Source of the DNA: Chitinophagaceae bacterium UBA1946 | GTDB taxonomy: Bacteria; Bacteroidota; Bacteroidia; Chitinophagales; Chitinophagaceae | Length of the DNA stretch: 64,000 nucleotides | Direction of reading: 5' to 3' | NCBI GenBank assembly: GCA_002336815.1 | Contig: DDEU01000008.1 | Span: 58,082-122,081, forward strand | In this document: positions 26,647 through 36,300 of the stretch, one piece after another | How positions within the stretch are numbered: position 1 is the stretch's first letter | Layout of the letters: every line of letters starts with the position of its first letter | Notes under the pieces: model-generated | Seen by the model: the letters and a program-made list of their open reading frames with translations, nothing else | Told to the model about the DNA's origin: nothing | The model's database searches: none | Translations under genes and position numbers: made by a program

Positions 26647-27825
26647 TTATTTAGATGGGGTTGTTGTTGCTGCGCCGGCTCCTGTAAAATCAAAGAACAG
26701 GCTAAAACGCAGTGTATTGGACAATGGATTTCGGTTGGTACCATTACCAGAAGGCAACAGGTAGGAAAAGTTCAACCCGAAATTATTGTATTTTAAACCG
26801 GCACCCAGTGTAAAGTATTTCCTGTTTCCTTTAACGGGGTTTTCATAGAAATAACCGGCCCTGATAGCAAACTGGTCGTTGTACCAGTATTCTGCACCCA
26901 GTGAAGCCTGCACTTCCTTCAGTTCTTCGGAAAAACCACCCGGCGCATCGCCGAAAGATTTAAACCAACTGCTTACTACATTCTGGCTGCGGTAGTTGGC
27001 CAGCTTTGCGCTGTCGAATAAAGACGGCGGGGTTGGCACCAGTAATTTATGAATGTCCAGTCCAAAAGTGAATTTGTTGGCTTCATCAAGTACCTTGGTA
27101 TAAGCGACCCCAAATCCAAAATCAGCAGGGATATAATCTTTTTGTGTGGCATCGCTGGTATAAGAAATCTTAGAACCCAGGTTGGTCAATGTAACACCAT
27201 AATTCAAACCGGAACCATCTGCTTTTACACCGGAGTGAAACAGGCTGATGTCGCCTGCAAAGGCACTGCCCGCCTTATAGGAAACTCCATTGAGCGTTCC
27301 GTTGGCAAGGTTGGAATTGATATAACGCAGTGCTACGCCCAACGACAATTTGGTTGACAATTTCCTGGAGTAACCTGCATCAAATGAAAATTCTCTTGGC
27401 CTGAAAGAAGTGAGCTGGTTGCCAAGCGCATCGGTAAAATCAATATTACCAAGACTGAAATACCTTAATGAACCCGAAATAGCCTCATCATCGCTTAACT
27501 TATAAAAGCCGGAAGCAGATATCAGGTACACATCATTCAACCCCAGGTCTTTTAACCAGGGAGTATAGGTAAGAGCGATACCTCCTATATTGGTATTGAA
27601 AGGTGTTTTAGCAAGGTTCCAGAAAGCTGAATTCGCATCGGGAGAAGTGGCAATTCCAAGATCACCCATACCACCGGCACGGGCATCAGGTGAAATTCTT
27701 AAAAAAGGTACTGCAGAGGTTACAACATTTATCGGGTCGGCCTGGGTGGACTGGGCTTTTATATAATTGCCAGTACTACCCAGCATCAATACTAATGCAG
27801 TTAGTTTAACTGTTACTTTTTTCAT
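26647..27825 (-). CDS. porV: Type IX secretion outer membrane protein PorV
   Basis: The 392-residue FadL-type outer membrane barrel has a signal peptide followed by VVTSAVPFLRISPDARAGG, the PorV/LptO N-terminal motif, and DANSAFWNLAKTPF. Barrel strands run to a C-terminal region ending with FFDFTGAGAATT. PorV shuttles T9SS cargo with PorU and links it to A-LPS. gldJ lies divergently 440 bp away; porU, adjacent to both in Flavobacterium johnsoniae, is absent here. A strong terminator follows. Confidence 0.9.
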   Translation of the reverse strand: MKKVTVKLTALVLMLGSTGNYIKAQSTQADPINVVTSAVPFLRISPDARAGGMGDLGIATSPDANSAFWNLAKTPFNTNIGGIALTYTPWLKDLGLNDVYLISASGFYKLSDDEAISGSLRYFSLGNIDFTDALGNQLTSFRPREFSFDAGYSRKLSTKLSLGVALRYINSNLANGTLNGVSYKAGSAFAGDISLFHSGVKADGSGLNYGVTLTNLGSKISYTSDATQKDYIPADFGFGVAYTKVLDEANKFTFGLDIHKLLVPTPPSLFDSAKLANYRSQNVVSSWFKSFGDAPGGFSEELKEVQASLGAEYWYNDQFAIRAGYFYENPVKGNRKYFTLGAGLKYNNFGLNFSYLLPSGNGTNRNPLSNTLRFSLFFDFTGAGAATTTPSK

Positions 27826-28265
27826 GCTTTTTTGTCTTGGTTAGGTACACTTACTCTCTATAGCTTTGCGATTTTTCTTCAGTTAAGGTGTAAAAATAAG
27901 GGTTTTGTTCAAACCAACAACCAGCTACCGGGTACTAATGAAGTTTTCGGCAGTCGATTTTTTTCCTGCTGGTTAAAAGCTTTCAACTGAAAAAATATTT
28001 ACACCGTGATAAAGGAATACGGGTTAAACGTAAGTGACCGGGGATTATTGCGCCTGCTTATTTACACGTTGCTGCCTGAAATAAATCACACTGTTTTTAC
28101 GTTATTGAAACAGATTACAAAAAAACGATCTGGGTACCAGGCATTTTGTTAAAAAATAACAGTGGCAAAGCCTATTATCAACTAAAGTATTTATATTCGC
28201 ACGGTGTGATCCCCACACAATATTAAAGAAAACCTTTCGTTAAAACATTTGCTAAACGAACGCAC
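27826..28265. other. Divergent porV/gldJ intergenic region
   Basis: This 440-bp AT-rich gap separates two divergent T9SS/gliding genes. No ORF or tRNA is seen. A TATATTCG sequence at 28192-28199 approximates a -7 box for gldJ but lacks a -33 element. Much of the gap is unexplained. Confidence 0.4.
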
Positions 28266-29822
28266 ATGCAAAAAACAATTTCCCTGAAGAATCTGATACT
28301 CCTTTTGGTAGTAGCCGGAGCAGTTGTATCCTGTAAAAGTAATAAAGGCGGCAAAAATGGCAAGTCTTCTGTTACCGGATGGAACTACGATGACAAGAAC
28401 ATGGGCAACTACCATGTAAATAAAATGAAGTATCCCAAAGCTGGTCCCGGTTTGGTTTTTGTACAAGGCGGTACATTTGTAATGGGTGCCAAAGATGAGG
28501 ATGTAATGGGCGACTGGAACAACGTTCCAAGGCGTGTTACGGTACCTTCATTTTTTATCGATGAAACTGAAGTAGCCAATGTTCACTACCGTGAATATAT
28601 TTACTGGCTTGAAAATACTTTTAGCGGCGACACTACGGTAATGAGAAGAGCATTACCAGATACGCTTTGCTGGCGTGAAGAACTGGCTTACAACGAGCCG
28701 TATGTTGAATACTACTTCCGCTATCCTGCTTACAATTTCTATCCTGTAGTAGGTGTTTCCTGGACGCAGGCCCACGATTTTTGTGTTTGGAGAACTGACA
28801 GGGTAAACGAATTGAACCTGATGCAGAAAGGTTACCTGAAAAAAGACTTCGCCAAGAAAGAAATGAAAGGTGGTGGGGCAGATGCAACGTTTAATACTGA
28901 TACTTATATCATGAACCCTGAATTGATACAGGGAAGGGCCAAGCCAAAAAAATCTGAATTCAAAGATGTTAGCGGTAAGCCAAGAACAAATGTGAAAATG
29001 GAAGATGGTATCCTTAACATGGGCTACCGCCTGCCAACAGAAGCAGAATGGGAATATGCAGCCTACGGTCTGCTTGATCAAAACCCCAATCCAAGGCAAA
29101 AAGAAAGCAAATCAGGTGAAGAGTTGATCTCCAACCAGCAGATCTACGCCTGGAGCAACAATCCAAACGGATTGCGTGATAACCGCAGGAGTAGCTGGCA
29201 AGGTAAATTCCTGGCCAACTTTAAACGTGGTTCAGGTGATAACATGGGTGTTGCCGGTGGTTTGAATGATAGAAGTGCTATCCCAGGTAACGTAAAAGCA
29301 TTTTATCCAAACTCTTTTGGATTGTATAACATGAGTGGTAACGTTTCAGAATGGGTTGCTGATACTTACAGGCCTTTAACTCCTTCTGATGGTGAAGACT
29401 TCAACTACTTCCGTGGTAACAAATTCCAGAAATTCTATAAGAATAGTGCCGGTGAATACGAAAGGGATTCTTTGGGCCAGTTAAAGAAAACTGATATCAG
29501 TGATGAAGAAACCAAGAATCGCCGTAACTACCAGCATAACTACGCTATCAATCACCTGGATGGTGACTCCGCAAGCGGCGCTACTTACCAGTACGGTGTA
29601 ACAACGCTTATCAGCGATAAATCTAAAGTGTTTAAAGGTGGTAGCTGGAACGACAGGGCTTACTGGTTGTCTCCGGGTGCACGTCGTTTCTTGGAAGAAG
29701 AGCAATCTTCAAGCACCATTGGTTTCAGGTGTGCTCAAACTTACATGGGTGCGCCGGAAGGTCCTGGATTTAGAGAAGGTAATATCTTCGGTAAGCGCAA
29801 GCAAAACAAGAAGAAAAAATAA
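28266..29822 (+). CDS. gldJ: Gliding motility/T9SS lipoprotein GldJ
   Basis: The 518-residue lipoprotein has lipobox VVSC (Cys23) and a formylglycine-generating-enzyme (SUMF1) fold. GPGLVFVQGGTFVMGA, VPRRVTVPSFFIDETEV, VVGVSWTQAHDFCVWR and RLPTEAEWEYAAYG are present, as are WSNNP and the C-terminal KGGSWNDRAYW and TIGFRCA. N-terminal SSVTGWNYDD favours GldJ over GldK. The protein is not expected to be catalytic. In F. johnsoniae GldJ is needed for gliding and T9SS stability and neighbours porU/porV. The C-terminus is lysine-rich. A terminator follows. Confidence 0.92.
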   Translation: MQKTISLKNLILLLVVAGAVVSCKSNKGGKNGKSSVTGWNYDDKNMGNYHVNKMKYPKAGPGLVFVQGGTFVMGAKDEDVMGDWNNVPRRVTVPSFFIDETEVANVHYREYIYWLENTFSGDTTVMRRALPDTLCWREELAYNEPYVEYYFRYPAYNFYPVVGVSWTQAHDFCVWRTDRVNELNLMQKGYLKKDFAKKEMKGGGADATFNTDTYIMNPELIQGRAKPKKSEFKDVSGKPRTNVKMEDGILNMGYRLPTEAEWEYAAYGLLDQNPNPRQKESKSGEELISNQQIYAWSNNPNGLRDNRRSSWQGKFLANFKRGSGDNMGVAGGLNDRSAIPGNVKAFYPNSFGLYNMSGNVSEWVADTYRPLTPSDGEDFNYFRGNKFQKFYKNSAGEYERDSLGQLKKTDISDEETKNRRNYQHNYAINHLDGDSASGATYQYGVTTLISDKSKVFKGGSWNDRAYWLSPGARRFLEEEQSSSTIGFRCAQTYMGAPEGPGFREGNIFGKRKQNKKKK

Positions 29823-29840
29823 CTGATCGCACAACAACAT

Positions 29841-29874
29841 AAAAAAACCGGTATTTTAAATACCGGTTTTTTAT
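29841..29874. terminator. Bidirectional terminator between gldJ and iscA
   Basis: AAAACCGGTATT and AATACCGGTTTT pair around a short loop, flanked by A-run and T-run, 20 bp past the gldJ stop and 29 bp past the convergent iscA stop. Confidence 0.85.
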
Positions 29875-29902
29875 TTGCCCCTAACGGGGGAAATCATAAA
29901 TA

Positions 29903-30253
29903 TTATACAGCGAAACTTTCCCCACAACCGCAACTCCTGCTGGCGTTGGGATTGTTAAAGTAGAAACCCTTTCCATTCAATCCATCGCTAAATTCAAGTT
30001 CTGTATTTACCAGGTATAAAAAGCTTTTCAAATCTGTCACCAGCTTTACACCCTTATCTTCAAATACCTGGTCCATCGGCTTGGTTTCATTGTCAAAATC
30101 CATTTTATAACTGAGGCCGCTGCAACCCCCTCCTACTACGCTCACTCTTAAAAAATAAGAAGGATCATCTGCCACACCGGCATCTGTCATCAGGCTGATC
30201 ACTTTAGCCTTTGCCTTGTCACTTATAAAAATCGCATTGTCTGTTGCTGTCAT
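29903..30253 (-). CDS. iscA: Iron-sulfur cluster assembly protein IscA/SufA family
   Basis: The 116-residue A-type carrier has the three invariant cysteines: Cys44 (GGCSG) and Cys108/Cys110 (SCGCG near the C-terminus). It accepts or delivers Fe-S clusters to apo-proteins. It is the third gene of iscS-iscU-iscA on the - strand; whether its symbol should be iscA, sufA or erpA cannot be resolved from sequence alone, but the isc context favours iscA. Confidence 0.92.
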   Translation of the reverse strand: MTATDNAIFISDKAKAKVISLMTDAGVADDPSYFLRVSVVGGGCSGLSYKMDFDNETKPMDQVFEDKGVKLVTDLKSFLYLVNTELEFSDGLNGKGFYFNNPNASRSCGCGESFAV

Positions 30254-30325
30254 TTCTGAAGTTTTAAGTTCAGTTATAGGTTTTAAGTTACGTTGTCAAC
30301 TTATCACTCATAACTTATCCCTTTT

Positions 30326-30742
30326 TTAGTGCACCACGCTCTCATCAAACTTGATAGCCTCAAGACCGTTCTTAACACGGTAGTCGTTGATGGCTGCTTT
30401 GATGGCATCTTCTGCCAGTACGGAGCAGTGAATTTTAACAGGAGGAAGATTCAATTCTTCCACAATGTCCATATTGTCGATTTTCAACGCCTCGTCAACC
30501 GATTTGCCCTTGAGCCATTCTGTAGCAAGGGATGAAGATGCAATAGCTGAACCGCAGCCAAAGGTTTTAAACTTGGCGTCGGTGATTTTGCCTGCATCGT
30601 CTACTTCTATCTGCAACCTCATTACATCACCACACTCCGGCGCACCTACCAGGCCGGTACCAACGTTTTTGGCGCTTTTATCAAGTGTGCCAACATTCTT
30701 GGGGTTCTGATAATGATCGATTACTTTTTCTGAATATGCCAT
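30326..30742 (-). CDS. iscU: Fe-S cluster scaffold IscU
   Basis: The 138-residue scaffold has ligands Cys37 (APECGD, Asp39), Cys63 (FGCGSA) and Cys106 (KIHCS, His105). The HscA-recognition motif LPPVK (99-103) is intact although no hscA/hscB genes are in this window. The ATG at 30742 is chosen because MAYSEKVIDHY is the usual start. It lies between iscS and iscA in one transcription unit. Confidence 0.95.
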   Translation of the reverse strand: MAYSEKVIDHYQNPKNVGTLDKSAKNVGTGLVGAPECGDVMRLQIEVDDAGKITDAKFKTFGCGSAIASSSLATEWLKGKSVDEALKIDNMDIVEELNLPPVKIHCSVLAEDAIKAAINDYRVKNGLEAIKFDESVVH

Positions 30743-30747
30743 GATTG

Positions 30748-30840
30748 TTAATTTGAAGATTTGAAAATTGGTCAATTTGAAGATGAAAACACTATCACTC
30801 TTTGGAAACTCATCTTCAAATTTCCAAATCGGTTAATTAT
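30748..30840. repeat. AT-rich imperfect palindromic intergenic element
   Basis: The iscS-iscU spacer has AATTTGAAGATTTGAAAATT then TCAATTTGAAGATG, and 24 bp later CATCTTCAAATTTCC. The inner arms (AATTTGAAGATG/CATCTTCAAATT) are perfect complements. It closely parallels the parA-parB spacer. Confidence 0.5.
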
Positions 30841-30846
30841 CAAATT

Positions 30847-32064
30847 TTAGTGCGCTGCCCACTCTATGGTGCTCAGGTCGATACCGTCTTTGTACATTTC
30901 CCATAAAGGGCTCATTTCTCTTAATTTCAATACCGTTTCACTGATCGCTTTGATAGTGTACTCGATCTGCTCATCTGTAGTGAACCTACCCAATCCAAAA
31001 CGCAGCGAACTGTGTGCCAGGTCATCTCCCAGCCCAAGGGCTTTTAACACATAAGATGGTTCCAGTGAGGCAGAGGTACAGGCTGAACCTGAACTCAATG
31101 CGATATTTTTATTAAAGCCCATCAGCAACCCCTCTCCTTCCACATGCTTAAAGGAAATATTGGTCACATGCGGTAAGCGGTGTTCCCGGCTGCCATTTAC
31201 ATAGGCTTCTTCCAGTTTTAGCAATTCTGTTTCCAGGTGGTCCCGCATTTTGCTGATGCGTTTATTGTCTTCCTCCATATCCAACCGGCAGAGTTCGCAG
31301 GCTTTACCAAAACCAACAATTCCCGGTACATTAAGGGTTCCGCTACGCATTCCCCTTTCGTGTCCACCACCATCCATCTGGGCAGTTACTTTTACCCTTG
31401 GATTTTTGCGGCGTACATACAAGGCACCAACACCTTTAGGACCATACATCTTGTGGCCGGTAAAAGCCATCAGGTCTATTCCATCTTTGTTTACATCTAC
31501 AGGTATTTTTCCAACGGCCTGGGTCGCATCTGTAAAAACCAGCACGCCATGTTTTTTTGCTATGGCACTGATCTCTTTAATCGGCATCACTGTTCCAATT
31601 TCATTATTGGCATACATGATGGCGATCAAAATAGTGGTAGGCCTGATGGCTGCTTCCAACTCTTTCAGATCAATCAGACCTTCAGCATTCACCTGCAGGT
31701 AGGTTACTTCTCCCCCGATCTTTTCAATGTGTTTGCAGGTATCCAGCACCGCTTTGTGTTCAGTAGTGGCTGTAATGATGTGGTTGCCTTTTTGGGCGTA
31801 CATTTCGTACACGCCTTTAATGGCAAGGTTATCGCCTTCAGTGGCACCGCTTGTAAAAATGATCTCTTTGGGATCGGCACCTATTAATTTGGCCACCTGC
31901 TCCCTGGCATAGTCAACTGCTTCTTCCGCTTCCCAGCCAAAGGGATGGTTACGGCTTGCTGCATTGCCGAAATGCTCTAAAAAATAGGGTGTCATTGCTT
32001 CCAGCACCCGTGGATCCATTTGGGTAGTGGCGTTATTATCGAGATAAATCGGTAGTTTGAGCAT
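30847..32064 (-). CDS. iscS: Cysteine desulfurase IscS
   Basis: The 405-residue PLP enzyme (class V aminotransferase fold) moves sulfur from cysteine to IscU. It has His103 near the cofactor, TGHKMYGPKG with PLP Lys205, and the mobile loop SSGSACTSASLEP with catalytic Cys329, the long-loop IscS/NifS type rather than SufS. It is the first gene of a compact iscS-iscU-iscA operon; iscR, hscA, hscB and fdx are missing from the neighbourhood. Confidence 0.96.
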   Translation of the reverse strand: MLKLPIYLDNNATTQMDPRVLEAMTPYFLEHFGNAASRNHPFGWEAEEAVDYAREQVAKLIGADPKEIIFTSGATEGDNLAIKGVYEMYAQKGNHIITATTEHKAVLDTCKHIEKIGGEVTYLQVNAEGLIDLKELEAAIRPTTILIAIMYANNEIGTVMPIKEISAIAKKHGVLVFTDATQAVGKIPVDVNKDGIDLMAFTGHKMYGPKGVGALYVRRKNPRVKVTAQMDGGGHERGMRSGTLNVPGIVGFGKACELCRLDMEEDNKRISKMRDHLETELLKLEEAYVNGSREHRLPHVTNISFKHVEGEGLLMGFNKNIALSSGSACTSASLEPSYVLKALGLGDDLAHSSLRFGLGRFTTDEQIEYTIKAISETVLKLREMSPLWEMYKDGIDLSTIEWAAH

Positions 32065-32182
32065 ACAATTTTTAATTTAATACAGGAACACGAAATTACT
32101 GTAAAAGGTTCTATTTTAGCCTTCAAAACCCCTCCCGGTCCAATCATTTTACTCATTTCGTAAACCTGAAATTTACCCGCTT

Positions 32183-32602
32183 ATGCTTAAAATAGAACAT
32201 ATCGGCATTGCAGTGAAGGAACTGGCAGCCTCCATTCCTTTGTTTGAAAAACTACTGAACAGTCCCTGTTATAAAACGGAAACCGTAGAAAGCGAAAAAG
32301 TGATTACCGCCTTTTTTAAAAAGGGAGACAGCAAAATAGAATTGCTGGAAAGTGTAACCCCAGATGGAGTAATAGCAAAGTACATCGAAAAAAAAGGAGA
32401 AGGGATGCACCATATTGCTTTTGAGGTAGCAGATATTTATGCGGAGATGGAACGGCTGAGAAATGAAGGATTTGTTTTATTGAACGAACAGCCAAAAAAT
32501 GGCGCCGATAATAAACTGGTTTGTTTTCTTCACCCCAAAGGAACCAATGGCGTACTGGTAGAATTATGCCAGGAGAAAAAAAATAAGTTGGCTGCAGAAT
32601 AA
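32183..32602 (+). CDS. mce: Methylmalonyl-CoA epimerase
   Basis: The 139-residue VOC-fold enzyme interconverts (2R)- and (2S)-methylmalonyl-CoA for propionate/branched-chain metabolism. IEHIGIAVK with His6, GEGMHHIAFEV with His76/77, and the C-terminal LVELCQ with Glu127 mark metal ligands. The length is normal. Mutase and propionyl-CoA carboxylase genes are not nearby. It converges with the MBL hydrolase gene (33 bp between stops). Confidence 0.93.
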   Translation: MLKIEHIGIAVKELAASIPLFEKLLNSPCYKTETVESEKVITAFFKKGDSKIELLESVTPDGVIAKYIEKKGEGMHHIAFEVADIYAEMERLRNEGFVLLNEQPKNGADNKLVCFLHPKGTNGVLVELCQEKKNKLAAE

Positions 32603-32635
32603 GACAGCATTTTGGCAACCGATCACAGAAATCCC

Positions 32636-33274
32636 TTACTGCAAAAAGGGATTGTGCCGCTTCTCTTCCCCTGTACTGGTAGGTTCACCGTGCCCGTTAT
32701 AAACAACTGTTTCATCCGGCAAAACAAACAACCTGGTTCGGATACTTTTGATGAGGGTTTCAAAACTGCCACCGGGCAAATCTGTGCGGCCGATGCTTCC
32801 ACGAAAAAGCACATCGCCACCAATAATAAAATGCTGCTTTTCGCAATAAAAACAAACATGCCCGGGAGAGTGGCCCGGAGCTTCTATTACTTTTAATTCA
32901 TCATTGCCCAGTTTTATGCTGTCTCCTTCTTTCAGGAAAACAAATTCGCCAACATAATTATCAAAGGGCATATTCCACATAAGGCCCGATGCCGGTGCAA
33001 AAGCCAGCACAGCTTGTTCCAGTTCATGCAGGTGCAGTTTAAGCCCGTAATTTTCTGCTACGAATTTATTGCCGAATACATGATCGAGATGGCAATGTGT
33101 ATTCAGTAAAAAAAGAGGTTTCAGTCCTTTATTCTCTAAAAAATCTTTTAACTCATTTTTTTCTTCTTCAAAATAACAGCCCGGATCAATGATGATGCAA
33201 TCAACCGATTCATTGTACAACACGTATGTATTTTCGTGTATGGGGCTAAATACAAAGCTTTTTACCTGGAACAT
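32636..33274 (-). CDS. MBL-fold metallohydrolase (glyoxalase II-like)
   Basis: The 212-residue protein has NTHCHLDHVFGN (His60, His62, Asp64, His65), GHSPGHVCF, and the late GHGEPT. This is the binuclear zinc site of glyoxalase II and persulfide dioxygenase-like enzymes. Hydroxyacylglutathione hydrolase itself is unlikely in a bacillithiol organism, so the thiol ester substrate is unknown. Monocistronic. Confidence 0.9.
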   Translation of the reverse strand: MFQVKSFVFSPIHENTYVLYNESVDCIIIDPGCYFEEEKNELKDFLENKGLKPLFLLNTHCHLDHVFGNKFVAENYGLKLHLHELEQAVLAFAPASGLMWNMPFDNYVGEFVFLKEGDSIKLGNDELKVIEAPGHSPGHVCFYCEKQHFIIGGDVLFRGSIGRTDLPGGSFETLIKSIRTRLFVLPDETVVYNGHGEPTSTGEEKRHNPFLQ

Positions 33275-33358
33275 CTAACAAATATTTTAACAATAAAGGG
33301 ATATTTTTACGGTTGGCTGTAATAGCCTAATTTTATTATTATAAATGGCAAAATTAGT

Positions 33359-36300
33359 ATGGTAAAGTTTAACAGGATATTTTTTATAATGATGCTGGTC
33401 GCCCTGGCTGGTTCACCATCGGCAAAGGCACAGGTGATAGAGAACGTGAAGTTTGGCAAAAACAGGGTGCAGTACAAAAAATTCAAATGGCAATATTATC
33501 AAACCAGGAACTTCAATACTTTCTTTAATCAAAACGGACAGGAGCTTGCAAAGTTTGTGATGCAGGTGGCAGAAGAAGAACTTCCGGGCATTGAAGAATT
33601 TACTGAATACAGCCTGCAGCGCAGGGCCAATATCGTTGTGTACAATGAATATGCGGATATGCAGCAGTCGAATATTGGCATGGACATCGACTGGCAAAAT
33701 ACCGGCGGCACTACCAAGTTTGTGAACAACAAAATGGTGGTTTATTTTAATGGCGATCATACCGATCTGCGCAGGCAGATCAGGCAGGGCATTGCAAGGA
33801 TCATTACCGACAATGTACTGTTTGGAGAAGATCTCGGAGAATTTGCAGGCAACCAGGCACTGCTTGACCTGCCTACCTGGCTAACAGATGGATATGTTGA
33901 TTTTGCTGCCGAAAACTGGAGTACCAAACTGGATGATGAATTAAAAAGCGAGATACTGAGCGGTAAATACACGAAGTTTTACAAGTTCGCTTTTGAAAAT
34001 CCACGGCTTGCCGGTCATGCTTTTTGGTATTACATCGAAGAAAAATACAAAAAAGAGAATGTAACCTATCTCCTTTACCTGGCAAGGGTTTACAAAAACC
34101 TCAATAGGGCAAGTATGCAGGTTACCAAGATGAAATTCAAAGACCTGCTTGCCGAGTTCATGACCTATGAAGAGGAAAAATATGAAGAAGACATCCGCAA
34201 AAGAAGGGCGTATCCCAAAGGACAGGCCATTGAAAGTTTTGAAGTGAACCAGCGGCACGATTATTACCGCATCAATGTAAATCCAAATAAAAAGAACAGT
34301 TCTTACGTACTGGTCGAATTCAAAAAAGGTTTTATCAAAGTAAAATTGTACGAAGATTTTGAAGAATATACATTGCTCAAATATGGCATTCGCAGCTATC
34401 GGAACGAAGTGAACCCCGATTATCCTTTACTGGCCTGGGATCCGAAAGGCACCAGGATCGCCGTGGTATACAATGAAGAAGGCCGGTTAAAACTGTTTGT
34501 ATACGACCTGGTAACGAAGATCAAAAATCCTAAATTGGACCTTACTGACCAGTTTCAACAGGTACAGGATGTAAAATACATGCTGGACAGCCGCAACCTG
34601 TTGCTGAGCGCCACTAAAAACGGGCACTCCGATATCTTTACCATTAATCTTGAAAACGAAAAGGTACAGCAGATCACCAATGATGTATATGCTGACCTGG
34701 ACCCTTCGTTTGTTTCTTTCCCGGGCAAAACGGGCATCATCTTTTCGAGCAACAGGCCTTCCGGCGATGCAAGGGGCGGCGATACTTCTATCCCAAGCCA
34801 CAACCGCTACAACATATTTTTTGTAAGCAATGCCAGCGCCAAAGCGGAACTGAACCAGATCACCCAGCTTTCAAATCTTAAATATGGCAATGCAAGGCTG
34901 CCCATGCCATACAACAGCAACCATTTTACATTTGTAAGTGATGAGAATGGCGTGGCCAACCGTTATGCCGGTTTTTTCACCAGTAAAGCTGCCGGTGTAG
35001 ATACGCTGGTGCTGATAGGCGATGATATCCTCCGCAACCCAACACCGAAGGATGTTGACAGTGTGCTAAGGGTATACAAAAAAACCGATGTTGATTCCAT
35101 TGCCGTGGTTACCGTATCACAGGATTCTGCCTATACCTTCCCGCTGAGTAACTACGAAACCAACCTCGCAGAAACAAGGGTGGCCGGAGATAACCAGCAG
35201 GTAAGCGAAGTAACAAGACAGAGTGATGACAAAACGGTTTACAAACTAAAGATCGATGAGAACACCCTTCGCCGCCGTAACATAACGGTACCGCCTACCA
35301 GCTATATGAAGCGGATCATTATGGCCGACAAGATCGTAACCGATGCCGCCGATAAATTCGACAAACCACTACCGGAAGACAGTGCAAAAAAAGCAAATGA
35401 TATTTTCCAGAATGAGTTTGAAGACACGCAGGACAGTGTACACAAACTGGGAACGATCGTTACAGCATCAGAAGCACCAAAGTATGATGTACTTAAAAGC
35501 GCCAGATTATATCCTTATAAACCGGTAAAATTTGGTGCCGATTATGGAGGTATCAATTTCACCAATTCCATTTTGTTTAACCGTTACCAGCAATATGCCG
35601 GTGGTTCAGGCCCCATCATGCTGGGATCAGGAACACCGCTGAATGGAATGATCCGGCTTGGAACATCTGAACTGATGGAAGACATGAGAATATTTGGCGG
35701 TCTCAGGCTGTCTACGAACTTAAAAGACAACGAGTGGTTGTTTGGATATGAAAATTTTAAAAGGCGGTTAGACTGGGGTTTGACCTATTACAGGAATGTG
35801 GTAGAAAGCGCTTTTGATCCCACACCAAATAACATTGACAATTTTGATGCTTCTGCAGGTAAGATGTACACCAATATTTACATGGGCAATATTTCTTATC
35901 CCTTCGACAGGTCAAAAAGGATCAGCCTTTCATTCGGGTTGAGAAATGACAGGAATGTGCGGTTGACCGATATCAATGATTCAGAATCTGTAAAAACACT
36001 TGATATCAACAGGAAGTATGCACTAACACATGTAGAATACGTGTATGACAACACATTGAACCCTACACAAAATATTTGGAACGGGTTGCGGTATAAGATC
36101 TTCTTCGACTGGAATACTGATATCAGCAAAGGAAATGCGAATACAAAGAAATACAATTTCAACTGGGGATTTGATGCCAGGTACTACTACCCTATTTACC
36201 GGAATTTCATCTGGGCGGGCAGGGCTTCCGGCGACTTTAGCTGGGGCAGCCAAAAGACAGTGTACTACGTAGGTGGCGCAGATGGCTGGCTGATGTTCGG

